From an uncultured Selenomonadales bacterium (GTDB taxonomy: Bacteria; Bacillota; Negativicutes; Selenomonadales; Selenomonadaceae), in the NCBI GenBank assembly GCA_946547205.1, contig CAMNPA010000068.1:1-6877 (forward strand): a stretch of 6,877 nt of DNA. The letters run 5' to 3'. Each line of letters begins with the position of its first letter. Position 1 is the stretch's first letter. Made by a program: the position numbers and the translations under genes. The notes below the pieces were generated by a model, which ran no database searches, had not been told where the DNA came from, and worked only from the letters and a program-made list of their open reading frames with translations. Below, piece after piece: positions 1 to 5,575 of the stretch.

Positions 1-2
1 TC

Positions 3-77
3 GCCGATTATTACGAAAAGATTCATGAACACGCCAAAGCCACTCGTTGTAAATCGGTTGCGAAAAATTTTGGATGA
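3..77 (+). CDS. C-terminal end of an unidentified protein (partial)
   Basis: The third plus-strand frame is open from the window edge to a TGA at 75-77 and ends in the residues KSVAKNFG. I prefer this frame because its stop lies just before the intrinsic terminator at 79-120. The first frame also stays open, but it runs through the terminator hairpin, as a real gene normally would not. Only 24 residues are visible (begins ADYYEKIHEHAKATRC), hydrophilic and probably helical. That is too little to name a family. It converges on the WYL regulator gene. Confidence 0.45.
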   Translation, partial: ADYYEKIHEHAKATRCKSVAKNFG

Positions 78-78
78 C

Positions 79-120
79 AAAAAAAATCGGGGCACCGCGA
101 TGGTGTCCCGATAATTTTTT
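79..120. terminator. Bidirectional intrinsic terminator
   Basis: An 11-bp stem (86-96 with 102-112; one G-T wobble) has a 5-base loop GCGAT. It is preceded by eight A and followed by AATTTTTT, so it has a T-run on either strand. It ends the partial plus-strand gene and also the convergent WYL regulator, whose stop is at 127-129. Confidence 0.8.
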
Positions 121-126
121 CGCCGA

Positions 127-1116
127 CTAACTGTGAGCGTTCATGATTTTTTCTGCCGTTCGATAAATTTCCTCGCGCAAAGTTGCGGGCGTGACGACTT
201 CGACAAATTCTCCGAACTGCATAACCCAATATTTAATCGCGTGTTCGTTGACGTTGACTTCGACCAAAATTTTGCCGTCCTGATTTTTCAGGATATGAAA
301 ATCTTTGCCGAACCAATCGACGAGGCAATTCATCATGAATTCTTGCGTCCAAAATTTTACGCGAATACTTTTGCCGCTGAACATGTAGATATGCTCCGCC
401 ATGTGTTTTGGCAAGTTCAAGCCGCCAATGCACTCGGTTACGGGATTACTTTTGCTGAGCAGTTCGCGTGCCGGCTCGTCAAGCATTTTTACATCGGTCA
501 TGCGGTCAATGCGATAGTGCGAAATGTTATCGTGCCCGTCCGTGTTGGCGATGAGATAATGGCGACTATTTGCCGTCACCATTTGAAACGGACTGACTTT
601 GTAAGGCTCTGCCCTGCGCGGGTGCAAATTAAAATCCGTGCCGTAGTCGTTGTAAACGAAGCCGATTTTTTTGTGTATGCTGATGGCGTCGCTGATAACG
701 TCGATTGAATTCATAATCTGATCGTTGTCGGAATGTTTGAGAGCGGACAGATTGTAAACGTGTCGCACTTTGGGCTTGAATCGTTTGTTGCCAAGTTTCT
801 GCAATTTTTTTATGAGCTTTCCTGCCGAGCCGTGCGGAAGATTCGAGAAAAGTACGCTGTCAATTAACGTGCGCAGTTCGCCATCTTCAAAAGCCGGCTC
901 AAGATAATAACCTTTGCTCGTTCGCACAACGGGATAATCATTTTCCTGCAATGCTTCAACATAAGCACGGGCAGTGTGACGATTGCCATGCGTGGAATTG
1001 CCCGCAAAGTCTGATTCTTCCGCTAATCCGGCGGCTATCTTCTGCAGAGTTAAAGGATGCTGTTTATCGGATTCCTCTTTCAAAATTTCTAAAACTTTCA
1101 AAGCCGTTAATCGCAT
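127..1116 (-). CDS. WYL-domain transcriptional regulator
   Basis: This is a 329-residue protein with a winged helix-turn-helix at about residues 1-75 (starting MRLTALKVLEILKEES), a linker, and a WYL domain at about 145-215. The WYL part contains PRRAEPYKVSPFQM, RHYLIA and YRIDRMTDV, which are typical of the family; the nominal WYL triplet is HYL here (about 186-188). A C-terminal extension domain follows (about 250-325). WYL proteins bind DNA and sense ligands, often nucleic-acid fragments or nucleotides. Some regulate DNA-damage or phage-defence genes, but nothing here shows the target. I chose the ATG at 1116 because GGAGAAG lies 6 bases upstream. The frame extends to 1164 but that runs into the likely promoter. 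It stands alone, convergent with the preceding gene and divergent from rplU. Confidence 0.9.
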   Translation of the reverse strand: MRLTALKVLEILKEESDKQHPLTLQKIAAGLAEESDFAGNSTHGNRHTARAYVEALQENDYPVVRTSKGYYLEPAFEDGELRTLIDSVLFSNLPHGSAGKLIKKLQKLGNKRFKPKVRHVYNLSALKHSDNDQIMNSIDVISDAISIHKKIGFVYNDYGTDFNLHPRRAEPYKVSPFQMVTANSRHYLIANTDGHDNISHYRIDRMTDVKMLDEPARELLSKSNPVTECIGGLNLPKHMAEHIYMFSGKSIRVKFWTQEFMMNCLVDWFGKDFHILKNQDGKILVEVNVNEHAIKYWVMQFGEFVEVVTPATLREEIYRTAEKIMNAHS

Positions 1117-1152
1117 GGTGACTTCTCCAACATTAAAATTTTTACCGAACCA

Positions 1153-1163
1153 AGTATAGCACA
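1153..1163 (-). promoter_or_regulatory. Extended -10 promoter for the WYL regulator
   Basis: Read on the minus strand this is TGTGCTATACT: a TATACT -10 box (1153-1158) with the TG-N extension. No good -35 box is seen at 17 bases. Transcription would start near 1146, giving a leader of about 30 bases with the GGAGAAG site in it. Confidence 0.5.
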
Positions 1164-1236
1164 AATGGCGTTATGAGCCGTCGCGTTGATTGTTACTATA
1201 TCCGAATTGACAGTTACGAGAGCTTTGTCCGAGTTC

Positions 1237-1266
1237 GTGACAATTTTAAGGACAATATTTTATTAT
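1237..1266 (+). promoter_or_regulatory. Possible upstream second promoter of the rplU operon
   Basis: GTGACA (1237-1242) and TATTAT (1261-1266) are separated by 18 bases. It would lie some 60 bases upstream of the stronger promoter at 1298-1326, making a tandem pair. The region is AT-rich, so chance resemblance is quite possible. Confidence 0.25.
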
Positions 1267-1297
1267 AGATTCGTCGATTTTCAAGCCAAAAATTTCA

Positions 1298-1326
1298 TTG
1301 ACACTGAAAAATTTTTCTGTTATCTT
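1298..1326 (+). promoter_or_regulatory. Sigma-A type promoter of rplU-prp-rpmA
   Basis: A perfect TTGACA (1298-1303) is followed after 17 bases by TATCTT (1321-1326). Transcription should start near 1333, leaving a 5' leader of about 75 bases before the TTG start of rplU. Confidence 0.8.
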
Positions 1327-1330
1327 ATTC

Positions 1331-1408
1331 GCGCCGCACGACGCAGGTTATCAAATCGGACGCGTTCCGTACCACAGTCGGCGAGTTCATCCAGCGGAGG
1401 TGTTAAGG
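1331..1408 (+). promoter_or_regulatory. Candidate L21 leader (autoregulatory mRNA structure)
   Basis: The untranslated leader can close with a 5-bp stem, CGCCG (1332-1336) with CGGCG (1379-1383), enclosing a small CGGA/TCCG hairpin (1357-1369). The ribosome binding site GGAGGTG (1396-1402) lies just downstream of the closing stem. An L21 leader motif is known upstream of rplU in Bacillota and is thought to mediate feedback. Position and size fit, but I identify it by context and simple pairing, not by a covariance match. Confidence 0.4.
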
Positions 1409-1720
1409 TTGTACGCAATCATCAAAACCGGCGGCAAGCAATATAAAGTCGTCGAAGGCAGCGAGATTATCATTGAGAAACTTGACGCGGCGGAAGGCGA
1501 TTCTGTCACGTTCGAGGAAGTTTTGGCAGTCGGCGAAGGCGAAGAAATTAAATTCGGTCGTCCGCTCGTCGAAGGTGCAAAAGTCACGGGCAGCGTCGTA
1601 AAAGTCGGCAAAGGTCCCAAAATTCGCATCTTCAAATACAAACACAAGACCAATTATCGTCGCCGTCAAGGTCATCGCCAACCGTTCACGAAAGTCAAAA
1701 TCGAAAAGATCGAGGCTTGA
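1409..1720 (+). CDS. rplU: 50S ribosomal protein L21
   Basis: A 103-residue protein, the usual L21 length, which binds 23S rRNA in the large subunit. It begins YAIIKTGGKQYKV after the initiator and ends with the basic signature KIRIFKYKHKTNYRRRQGHR followed by QPFTKVKIEKIEA. The start is a TTG at 1409-1411, with GGAGGTG (1396-1402) six bases upstream. The frame has an earlier ATG at 1298, but that lies inside the promoter and would add 37 residues with no L21 similarity. It is the first gene of the rplU-prp-rpmA operon, with only 3 bases before prp. The TTG start may lower its translation relative to L27. Confidence 0.95.
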   Translation: MYAIIKTGGKQYKVVEGSEIIIEKLDAAEGDSVTFEEVLAVGEGEEIKFGRPLVEGAKVTGSVVKVGKGPKIRIFKYKHKTNYRRRQGHRQPFTKVKIEKIEA

Positions 1721-1723
1721 GCA

Positions 1724-2062
1724 ATGATTATCGCGGAGATTTACAAGCAGGGCGACGGAAAAATTATCGGCTTTTCGGTTGACGGGCACGCAAACACTTC
1801 AAAGCGCGGTTTCGATATTTACTGCGCGGGAGTTTCCATGATGTCGCAGTCAACTTTTCTTTGCATGAGAGATCATTTAAAGCGCGAATTCACATGGGAC
1901 GCGGCGCACGGTCGATTAATGTTGCGTCTGAAAGATTCGCCGGACGATTTAACCGAAGTCGCCTTTCAAACAATGTTAATCGGCATGAAAGAGCTTGAAA
2001 AACTTGCTCCGCAAATCGTCAAGGTCAAAGAAAAAATTTTCCTCGGAGGTGAAAATAAATGA
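1724..2062 (+). CDS. prp: Ribosomal-processing cysteine protease Prp
   Basis: A 112-residue protein of the YsxB/Prp family (older label DUF464). Prp removes the N-terminal extension of ribosomal protein L27 in Bacillota and is needed for mature ribosomes. The catalytic pair is visible: His22 in VDGHA and Cys34 in DIYCAGVS, with the expected 11-residue spacing. Length and fold elements fit (N-terminal strand MIIAEIYKQGDGKIIGF; C-terminal helix GMKELEKLAPQIVKVKEKI). It sits between rplU (3-base gap) and rpmA (ATGA overlap at 2059-2062), so protease and substrate are translationally coupled. Confidence 0.95.
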   Translation: MIIAEIYKQGDGKIIGFSVDGHANTSKRGFDIYCAGVSMMSQSTFLCMRDHLKREFTWDAAHGRLMLRLKDSPDDLTEVAFQTMLIGMKELEKLAPQIVKVKEKIFLGGENK

Positions 2063-2346
2063 CTTTCAAATTTGATTTACAGCGTTTCGCACACAAAAAA
2101 GGTGTCAGTTCCACGCGCAACGGTCGTGACAGCGAATCGAAACGTCTCGGCGTCAAAGAACAGGCAGGTACGGTCGTCACGGCGGGAAGTATTCTCGTTC
2201 GTCAACGCGGCACACACTTTCATCCGGGCTTGAATGTCGGAATCGGCAAGGACGACACTTTGTTTGCAAAAATCGCGGGCAAAGTCGCATTTGAGCGCAA
2301 AGGTCGCTATCAACGCAAAATCAGCGTCTACGCGGTTGAAGCTTAA
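2059..2346 (+). CDS. rpmA: 50S ribosomal protein L27 with Prp-cleaved leader
   Basis: A 95-residue L27, which reaches into the peptidyl-transferase centre and helps place tRNA. The core is clear: AHKKGVSSTRNGRDSESKRL, then GSILVRQRGTHFHPG and GKDDTLFAKIAGKV. The N-terminus has a 10-residue extension, MTFKFDLQRF, ahead of AHKKG. This matches the Bacillota pre-L27 design in which Prp cuts after the aromatic residue to expose Ala. The P2 position is Arg instead of the Phe of staphylococcal LQFF. The ATG overlaps the prp stop, with GGAGGTG (2045-2051) about 7 bases upstream. Confidence 0.97.
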   Translation: MTFKFDLQRFAHKKGVSSTRNGRDSESKRLGVKEQAGTVVTAGSILVRQRGTHFHPGLNVGIGKDDTLFAKIAGKVAFERKGRYQRKISVYAVEA

Positions 2347-2419
2347 GCTGTTAGCTGTTAGCTGTTAGCTGTTAGTCGTTAGGGAAAACCTAAAACCTAA
2401 AAGCTAAAAGCTCAAAGCT
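2346..2419. repeat. Two facing heptanucleotide repeat arrays forming a long imperfect hairpin
   Basis: Starting on the last base of the rpmA stop, AGCTGTT is repeated four times (2346-2373), followed by the variant AGTCGTT and AGG. After the loop GAAAA (2384-2388) comes a second 7-base array: AAAACCT-like twice, AAAAGCT-like twice, then CAAAGCT. Pairing base 2384-i with 2388+i for 31 positions gives about 24 Watson-Crick pairs, with one G-A mismatch recurring in nearly every unit. It may protect or terminate the operon mRNA, but no T-run follows, so it is not a canonical terminator. Confidence 0.8.
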
Positions 2420-2435
2420 CTAAACTAAAAAACTG

Positions 2436-2464
2436 TTGACAATCGATTAACGACGTGCTAATAT
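2436..2464 (+). promoter_or_regulatory. Promoter of the tRNA-Leu gene
   Basis: A perfect TTGACA (2436-2441), a 17-base spacer, and TAATAT (2459-2464) preceded by TGC (extended -10). The expected start at about 2471 is 3 bases before the mature tRNA 5' end. Confidence 0.85.
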
Positions 2465-2473
2465 GCGTCTTGC

Positions 2474-2560
2474 GCCGAAGTGGCGGAATTGGCAGACGCA
2501 GCAGACTCAAAATCTGCCGTAGGCAACTACGTGCCGGTTCGAGTCCGGCCTTCGGCACCA
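2474..2560 (+). tRNA. tRNA-Leu (anticodon CAA)
   Basis: An 87-base class II tRNA. The acceptor stem is GCCGAAG (2474-2480) with CTTCGGC (2550-2556), followed by discriminator A and an encoded CCA (2558-2560). The anticodon stem is GCAGA/TCTGC (2501-2505/2513-2517) with loop CTCAAAA; the anticodon CAA at 2508-2510 reads UUG. A long variable arm (GTAGG-CAA-CTAC type) and a T arm GCCGG-TTCGAGT-CCGGC complete the fold. It is transcribed alone between its own promoter and terminator. Confidence 0.97.
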
Positions 2561-2584
2561 AATACGAAAAAAATTCAGACATAG

Positions 2585-2616
2585 AAAAAATCCTCTCAAC
2601 GTTCGAGAGGATTTTT
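2585..2616 (+). terminator. Intrinsic terminator of the tRNA-Leu gene
   Basis: TCCTCTC (2591-2597) pairs perfectly with GAGAGGA (2605-2611) across the loop AACGTTC. The stem is extended by an A-run (2585-2590) opposite TTTTT (2612-2616). The A-run makes it usable from the other strand as well. Confidence 0.9.
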
Positions 2617-2666
2617 CGTTTGCAATTCGCGCGACTGTTGCCGTGAAAAATTTTTCAGCGGACATA

Positions 2667-2695
2667 TTGACAAATTTCTGACTATCAAGCAAGAT
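2667..2695 (+). promoter_or_regulatory. Possible promoter of the HAD phosphatase gene
   Basis: A perfect TTGACA (2667-2672) lies upstream of the gene, but the box at 17 bases is only CAAGAT (2690-2695), a weak -10. The rest of this intergenic stretch shows only a 14-base palindrome (TGAAAAATTTTTCA, about 2644-2657). Confidence 0.3.
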
Positions 2696-2731
2696 TCGTT
2701 CAACATATCGTTAAGGAAAGGAATTTATATC

Positions 2732-3397
2732 ATGAAAATTTATCGCGCGGCAATTTTCGACATGGACGGCACGTTGACGGACACGCTCGCCGATTTGCAC
2801 GACAGCGTTAATGAAATGCTCAACCATTACAATTTTCCGCTCCGCACGCTGGACGAGGTTCGGCAATTTGTCGGCAACGGTGCCCGCAAGCTGATGATTC
2901 GCGCTCTGCCCGCCGATAAGTCAGCCGATGAAAATTTCGTTGACGACGTGCTTGCTTACTATAACGGCTGTTATGCCCGCAACTGTCTGAAAAAGGTCGC
3001 GCCTTACGACGGGATTATTGACTTTCTTGCCGCGCTTGAGGCAAAAAAAATTCCGCTCGGTGTCTGCACGAATAAGCAACACTTTGCGGCGGTGGCGATT
3101 GTCGAAAAAATTCTCGCTCCGATAAAATTTTCTTACGTCAGCGGCGATGAACCCGGTCAACCGCGTAAACCTGATCCTACTCGCGCTTTGAACGGTGCAA
3201 AAATTTTCGGCGTCGCGCCCGAAGACGTGGCATATTTCGGCGACACGGCGGTTGACATGCACACGGCTCACAACGCAGGATTTTTATCGGTCGGAGTAAC
3301 TTGGGGATTTCGTCCGCGCAGTGAACTTGTCGACAGCGGCGCAGAAATTATCGTCGACAGCCCGCAAGAAATTTTGACGCGAATCAATTTCGGCTGA
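2732..3397 (+). CDS. gph: HAD-superfamily phosphatase, phosphoglycolate phosphatase type
   Basis: A 221-residue cytoplasmic HAD hydrolase with all four motifs. Motif I is DMDGTLTDT (nucleophile Asp10, acid/base Asp12). Motif II is GVCTNK (Thr113). The motif III lysine is Lys146 in RKPDP. Motif IV is GDTAVDM (Asp171, Asp175), binding Mg2+. A helical cap lies at about residues 17-85. Gph enzymes hydrolyse 2-phosphoglycolate from DNA-end repair or oxygenase side reactions; PpaX-type pyrophosphatases and other sugar phosphatases share this fold, so the substrate is uncertain. The start is supported by AAGGAAAGGA upstream of ATG 2732. Its last 20 coding bases plus two further bases recur at 3641-3662. 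Confidence 0.85.
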   Translation: MKIYRAAIFDMDGTLTDTLADLHDSVNEMLNHYNFPLRTLDEVRQFVGNGARKLMIRALPADKSADENFVDDVLAYYNGCYARNCLKKVAPYDGIIDFLAALEAKKIPLGVCTNKQHFAAVAIVEKILAPIKFSYVSGDEPGQPRKPDPTRALNGAKIFGVAPEDVAYFGDTAVDMHTAHNAGFLSVGVTWGFRPRSELVDSGAEIIVDSPQEILTRINFG

Positions 3398-3399
3398 AC
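3378..3399 (+). repeat. 22-bp direct repeat, copy 1 (3' end of the phosphatase gene)
   Basis: These 22 bases cover the codons for the final RINFG, the TGA stop (3395-3397) and two further bases. They recur exactly at 3641-3662; identity stops on both sides. The copies start 263 bases apart. Confidence 0.9.
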
Positions 3400-3455
3400 G
3401 TCAAGCGTTCACATTAGAGACTATTGGTAAATACTTGTTAAATTGAGCTGAGACC

Positions 3456-3567
3456 CGGTCGACAGGGATGTCGACCGCCGCCGACCACGTCGCGTGATGC
3501 GACGTTAGGCGGACAAAGCGTCTTTCTTTTTGCTACTTTTTCTTTGACGCCGACAAAGAAAAAGTAG
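3456..3567. repeat. Gene-free structured element with three consecutive hairpins
   Basis: Three stems follow one another. First: CGGTCGAC/GTCGACCG (3456-3463/3470-3477, loop AGGGAT). Second: ACGTCGC/GCGACGT (3487-3493/3499-3505, loop GTGAT), inside an outer CCGCC/GGCGG pairing (3478-3482/3508-3512). Third: a perfect 14-bp stem, CTACTTTTTCTTTG (3533-3546) with 3554-3567, loop ACGCCGA. All of 3398-3646 lacks a convincing gene. The stacked palindromes suggest a dispersed non-coding repeat (REP/MITE-like) or a structured RNA. The third stem may also attenuate transcription from either convergent gene, although no T-run follows it. Confidence 0.75.
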
Positions 3568-3640
3568 ATCCTAAAAATTAAAAATCAATCACGAGCCGAA
3601 TGCACTTTACCAACACGCTCTGGCTTAAACGACACGTCGC

Positions 3641-3662
3641 CGCGAATCAATTTCGGCTGAAC
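3641..3662 (+). repeat. 22-bp direct repeat, copy 2 (3' end of the PLD-ATPase gene)
   Basis: An exact copy of 3378-3399. On the minus strand it supplies the last codons and the TGA stop (3647-3649) of the PLD-ATPase gene, so that gene's present C-terminus (SRN) is written in the duplicated sequence. Confidence 0.9.
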
Positions 3663-5572
3663 AGTGAAAGAAATTTTTGCAACAAATTTTTATCGTCCGC
3701 GAAGGTCACACGGGCGAATTTTTTTATTTCGGACAGTTTCATCGTTACGATATTTCCGACGCGAATTCGTTCCGTTGATGGCGGCAACTCTGCCTCGAAC
3801 AGCTCCGAAACGCTGATTTGCGTCTTTTGATCCAAGCTCGACAGGTTGATTGTCAAACGGTCTTGGCTCTCGTCGACGCTGAACATTTCCGGCTTGAGCG
3901 CGAACAAATTTTCTATCGTGGCGACGGCTTGATTCGATTTAACTTTCTCGCCCAAATAATCTTTCCACGTAAAAATTTTCAGCTCGCTCGGAATGTCAAA
4001 GCCGTGTTCGCGGAAAATTTCAATCAACGTCTCGGCGGCGATTCGGAAAATATCGGGGAACCAATCTTCTTTTTCGCCCGCGATAATCTCTTCGTTCAAC
4101 GCATCGGCTTTCGGAAAAATTTTCGCCAAAAAATTTCGATAGAGCGCGTTGTGCATTCTGTCTTGAATTTTTTTCAGCGCGGTATCTCGGCGCACGGCAA
4201 TATCGTCGTCAAGTTGACTGCCAATGCCCAATACGACGACGCGCTTTGAAATTTCCTGCTTGATTTGTTCGGCGGCGTTGCTCGTGAAAATGAACGTGCC
4301 GTGGTCGAGAACTTTGCCGTTGATAAGCGAGTAATCGTCCTTAACGAATTCTTTCAGGTATTGCAAATTTCTGTTGTTCGCGTCGTCAACCAAAATCGGA
4401 CAGCCTTTGATTGTCAGCTTGAAGTTTTCCATTTTGGTCGGCGAAATTTCTTTGGCGGGAATGGTCGGAAGAATTCGATCGAACATCAGCTTTTGCCCGG
4501 TCGTGACGATTAACGATTTGCCGCCGCTCTTTCGTCCGCGCAGAATCATATACATCGGAAAAACTTTGCCGGTCGAATTCGGCGGAACGAACGGGCTGTA
4601 AAAATATCTCAGTCTCGCGAAGAACGGCGACGCGAACATATACAAAAAAATTTTCCAATAGGTCGTTTGAAGTTGAGCCGTGTCGCCCGTGAAAATTTTC
4701 GTGCCGTCGACGTATTCGAGCAAATTTTTTATGTCGGCGCGAATTTCCTCGGCGGACGGATTCAAATTCCACACTTCGCCGTTAAAAATCGCGCGGTGGT
4801 TGTCGTAATCCAAAATAAATTCGGGCGCGACGGTGCTGCGATTTTTTTGTTGCGCCAAATTTTTTTCGTGCTCGCTCTTTATGAGTTTTTTCATGCGGAT
4901 AATTTTGTCGCCGACGATTAAAGTTTTGCCCTGCGGATTCGGATGAACGCCGACTTCTTTGAACAGCTCGCGGAATTTTTCTGCAGTATACCGCTCCGCA
5001 AAAAGATATTCGGTCTCGTCTTTGGAATCGGGCGACAATTCATTGATGACGACTGCCGATTTGGTGTTGACGACATTTTTTATCGCGGGCAGGAGCTCAA
5101 GATTTGTGCCGTCGTCTTTAATCGGTCGTGCGTCAACGTCAATTTCGTCCGCCGAATTTTTCCGCAAAGTCTCGAAAACGTTTAGATAATATTCATAAGC
5201 TTGCGGCTCGTCCATCACAACGAAATTCTCGCGCTGACGATTTTGCCACGCATTGGCAGAAAAATTTGCCGACGCCAAAATCACTCGACAACGACCGTCA
5301 TCCGACCGCATGAGATAAATTTTCGCGTGAACTCTGTCCGTTACATAGAATCTGAACGCGCCGGACTTAATCAAACGTTGCAGGAAATTATTTTTGCTCA
5401 CGCAGTCGACGGCGAATTTTTGCAGCGCGAACATTTCGGCGGCGTCGATTGAAATTTGCTGATGGCTGCCGATTATGACGGCTCCACGCTCAAAAAATTT
5501 CATGACGTTTTCAACTTGTCGAATGCCCACAGAGTAAGTCACGGCGTGCAATTCGCTGAAACCTTTGAACAA
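3647..5572 (-). CDS. PLD-like (HKD) domain plus P-loop ATPase protein; 5' end cut off by an ochre codon
   Basis: The open part is 641 codons; a TTG (5570-5572) is its first possible start. Residues about 1-135 form a phospholipase-D-like domain: VHAKIYLMRSDD (His82, Lys84), then ASANFSANAW (Ser101, Asn103) and RENFVVMDE. This is one HKD-type half-site, which in this superfamily commonly dimerises and is often a nuclease. Residues about 300-460 look like a P-loop ATPase: Walker A GRKSGGKS (346-353), Walker B CPILVDD (Asp396, Asp397), a sensor-like TFIFTSN (Asn432), and a conserved-looking Arg444 in SKRVVVL. The middle and C-terminal parts are unrecognised. No membrane segment is evident. I infer a nucleic-acid-targeting nuclease-ATPase, possibly antiviral; the function is unproven. 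Upstream codons in the same frame (5576-5701) look like its lost N-terminus. It lies alone, tail-to-tail with the phosphatase gene. Confidence 0.75.
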   Translation of the reverse strand: MFKGFSELHAVTYSVGIRQVENVMKFFERGAVIIGSHQQISIDAAEMFALQKFAVDCVSKNNFLQRLIKSGAFRFYVTDRVHAKIYLMRSDDGRCRVILASANFSANAWQNRQRENFVVMDEPQAYEYYLNVFETLRKNSADEIDVDARPIKDDGTNLELLPAIKNVVNTKSAVVINELSPDSKDETEYLFAERYTAEKFRELFKEVGVHPNPQGKTLIVGDKIIRMKKLIKSEHEKNLAQQKNRSTVAPEFILDYDNHRAIFNGEVWNLNPSAEEIRADIKNLLEYVDGTKIFTGDTAQLQTTYWKIFLYMFASPFFARLRYFYSPFVPPNSTGKVFPMYMILRGRKSGGKSLIVTTGQKLMFDRILPTIPAKEISPTKMENFKLTIKGCPILVDDANNRNLQYLKEFVKDDYSLINGKVLDHGTFIFTSNAAEQIKQEISKRVVVLGIGSQLDDDIAVRRDTALKKIQDRMHNALYRNFLAKIFPKADALNEEIIAGEKEDWFPDIFRIAAETLIEIFREHGFDIPSELKIFTWKDYLGEKVKSNQAVATIENLFALKPEMFSVDESQDRLTINLSSLDQKTQISVSELFEAELPPSTERIRVGNIVTMKLSEIKKFARVTFADDKNLLQKFLSLFSRN

Positions 5573-5575
5573 TTC

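Noticed and set aside
133..708. A 191-codon plus-strand frame antisense to the WYL regulator
   Set aside because: It lacks a ribosome binding site and any family motif, and overlaps a clearly recognisable WYL protein on the other strand.
1117..1164. Upstream extension of the WYL regulator to 1164
   Set aside because: The extra 16 codons overlap the extended -10 box and the ribosome binding site of the ATG at 1116.
1207..1235. A third TTGACA upstream of rplU (1207-1212) as a promoter
   Set aside because: At 17 bases the sequence is CGAGTT, which is not an acceptable -10 box.
1298..1408. A longer L21 starting at ATG 1298
   Set aside because: The extra 37 codons overlap the TTGACA/TATCTT promoter and the leader, and L21 normally begins at MYAIIKTGG, which the TTG at 1409 gives.
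2346..2430. A CRISPR-like array after rpmA
   Set aside because: The units are 7 bases long with no spacers; it is a short tandem repeat pair.
2643..2658. AAAAATTTTT palindromes, also at 1307-1316, 5773-5784 and within many genes, as a regulatory site
   Set aside because: The motif is found all over the window because Lys-Ile-Phe type codons (AAA ATT TTT) are favoured; no single copy stands out.
3818..4513. Several plus-strand frames of 80-140 codons antisense to the PLD-ATPase gene
   Set aside because: They have odd, low-complexity composition and no start signals or motifs; they mirror the codon bias of the minus-strand gene.
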